A stretch of 6,084 bases of DNA, from NCBI GenBank assembly GCA_022712235.1, contig JALAGW010000216.1, forward strand, positions 1 through 6,084, read 5' to 3'. The DNA is from Brevundimonas sp. (GTDB lineage: Bacteria > Pseudomonadota > Alphaproteobacteria > Caulobacterales > Caulobacteraceae). The notes below the pieces were generated by a model, which was not told the origin of the DNA, made no database searches, and saw only the letters and a list, made by a program, of their open reading frames with translations. Position numbers and translations under genes: made by a program. The stretch's first letter is position 1. Each line of letters begins with the position of its first letter. Below are positions 5,850 to 6,084 of this stretch, in pieces.

Positions 5850-5869
5850 CCTCCCCACTCGTGGGGAGG
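5850..5869 (+). terminator. GC-rich hairpin directly after hemB, terminator-like
   Basis: CCTCCCCAC (5850-5858) and GTGGGGAGG (5861-5869) are perfect complements, folding as 8-9 pairs with a tiny CTCG or TC loop. It begins five bases after the hemB stop. No T-tract follows, so it is not a classical intrinsic terminator; it may stop or stabilise the hemB transcript 3' end. It is also the left end-module of the large inverted repeat: the same CTCCCCAC...GTGGGG motif recurs at its centre and, degraded to a G-run, at its right end. Confidence 0.5.
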
Positions 5870-6055
5870 TGGATCGGCGGCGCAGCCGACGAGACGGAGG
5901 GGCTCGGTTAAGCTTGGCGCAACGCCCCTCCACCACTTCGTGGTCCCCCTCCCCACAATGTGGGGGGGGGGGCCACGAAGTGGTGGAGGGGCGGTGCGCC
6001 AAGCGTAACCGCGCCCCTCCGTCGCCTCGGCTGCGCCGCCGATCCCCCTCCCCAC
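5861..6055. repeat. Large inverted repeat, 97-base arms, REP/BIME-like palindromic element
   Basis: Bases 5861-5957 and 5959-6055 are reverse complements around a single central base (A5958), with 8 mismatches in 97 positions and no gaps by my alignment. Mismatches fall at arm positions 10, 29, 31, 39, 46, 57, 79 and 89 counted from the outside. Inside each arm are smaller dyads: CGGC...GCCG around GGCGCA near the outer end, and CCAC-TTC-GTGG (5933-5943, mirrored 5973-5983). The centre is CCCCACA-A-TGTGGGG. There is no coding capacity worth calling; frames through it give Pro/Gly/Arg-rich shadows. I recall similar GC-rich palindromic units scattered between genes in Caulobacterales, so this is probably a pair of such units in mirror orientation, but copy number cannot be seen here. 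No target-site duplication was found. Confidence 0.85.
5962..5972 (+). repeat. Run of eleven G in the right arm of the palindrome
   Basis: Eleven G in a row follow the central TGTG motif's T. The mirror segment of the left arm is C-rich but interrupted by a T (5950), so an A would be expected at 5966. Either the run has drifted or it contains a base-calling or length error. Confidence 0.6.
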
Positions 6056-6056
6056 C

Positions 6057-6066
6057 GGGGGGGGGG
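6057..6066 (+). repeat. Run of ten G at the right end-module
   Basis: Ten G follow CTCCCCACC (6048-6056), at the place where the left end-module has TCGTGGGGAGG. It looks like the same hairpin degraded to a homopolymer, or misread. After it, CGACGGTAGG (6067-6076) resembles the GACGGAGG inside the arm and may begin another unit beyond the window. Confidence 0.5.
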
Positions 6067-6084
6067 CGACGGTAGGCCCCCCGC

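Noticed and set aside
5850..6066. CRISPR-like array because of three similar hairpin modules
   Set aside because: Only three modules, in mirror symmetry, with arms that are copies of each other rather than unique spacers, and no cas gene.
5801..6075. Open frames on both strands through the region after hemB
   Set aside because: They translate the palindrome into Pro/Gly/Arg-rich peptides; such frames are a known source of false gene calls in GC-rich repeats.
5845..6084. Complete insertion sequence
   Set aside because: No transposase frame and no target-site duplication; at most a non-autonomous palindromic unit.

Overview
The window looks like chromosomal DNA of a GC-rich alphaproteobacterium, most likely a Caulobacterales member such as Brevundimonas. 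This is inferred from very high third-position GC, the gene types (class II DAHP synthase, Asp-type HemB, valine-catabolic acyl-CoA genes) and a palindromic GC-rich intergenic element of a kind I associate with that order. No species can be named from the sequence alone.

Layout. Minus strand, read right to left: an isobutyryl-CoA dehydrogenase-like acyl-CoA dehydrogenase (4582-3446), a 3-hydroxyisobutyryl-CoA hydrolase-like protein (2907-1858), class II DAHP synthase (1797-427) and prephenate dehydratase, cut by the left window edge (430-1). Plus strand: a small probably exported protein of unknown function (3014-3442) lying between the two acyl-CoA genes, an 18-codon putative leader ORF (4787-4843) and hemB (4840-5844). 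After hemB, 5845-6084 holds no gene. It is filled by a terminator-like hairpin and a near-perfect inverted repeat with 97-base arms.

Functional logic. DAHP synthase and prephenate dehydratase overlap by four bases (GTGA), so the first enzyme of the shikimate pathway and the enzyme making phenylpyruvate are probably co-translated. The dehydrogenase and the hydrolase are the first and third steps after isobutyryl-CoA in valine breakdown; the intervening hydratase is not in the window. The unknown gene separates the pair on the opposite strand. hemB makes porphobilinogen for tetrapyrrole synthesis and is divergent from the dehydrogenase across a 257-base region. That region contains a perfect 12-base palindrome in a plausible repressor position, a tandem 9-base repeat and the leader ORF.

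No tRNA, rRNA, CRISPR array, transposase or defence system is visible. The genes are mostly ordinary metabolism. The parts most worth a second look are the large palindrome after hemB, the leader ORF that abuts hemB, the palindromic operator candidate, and the orphan exported protein.
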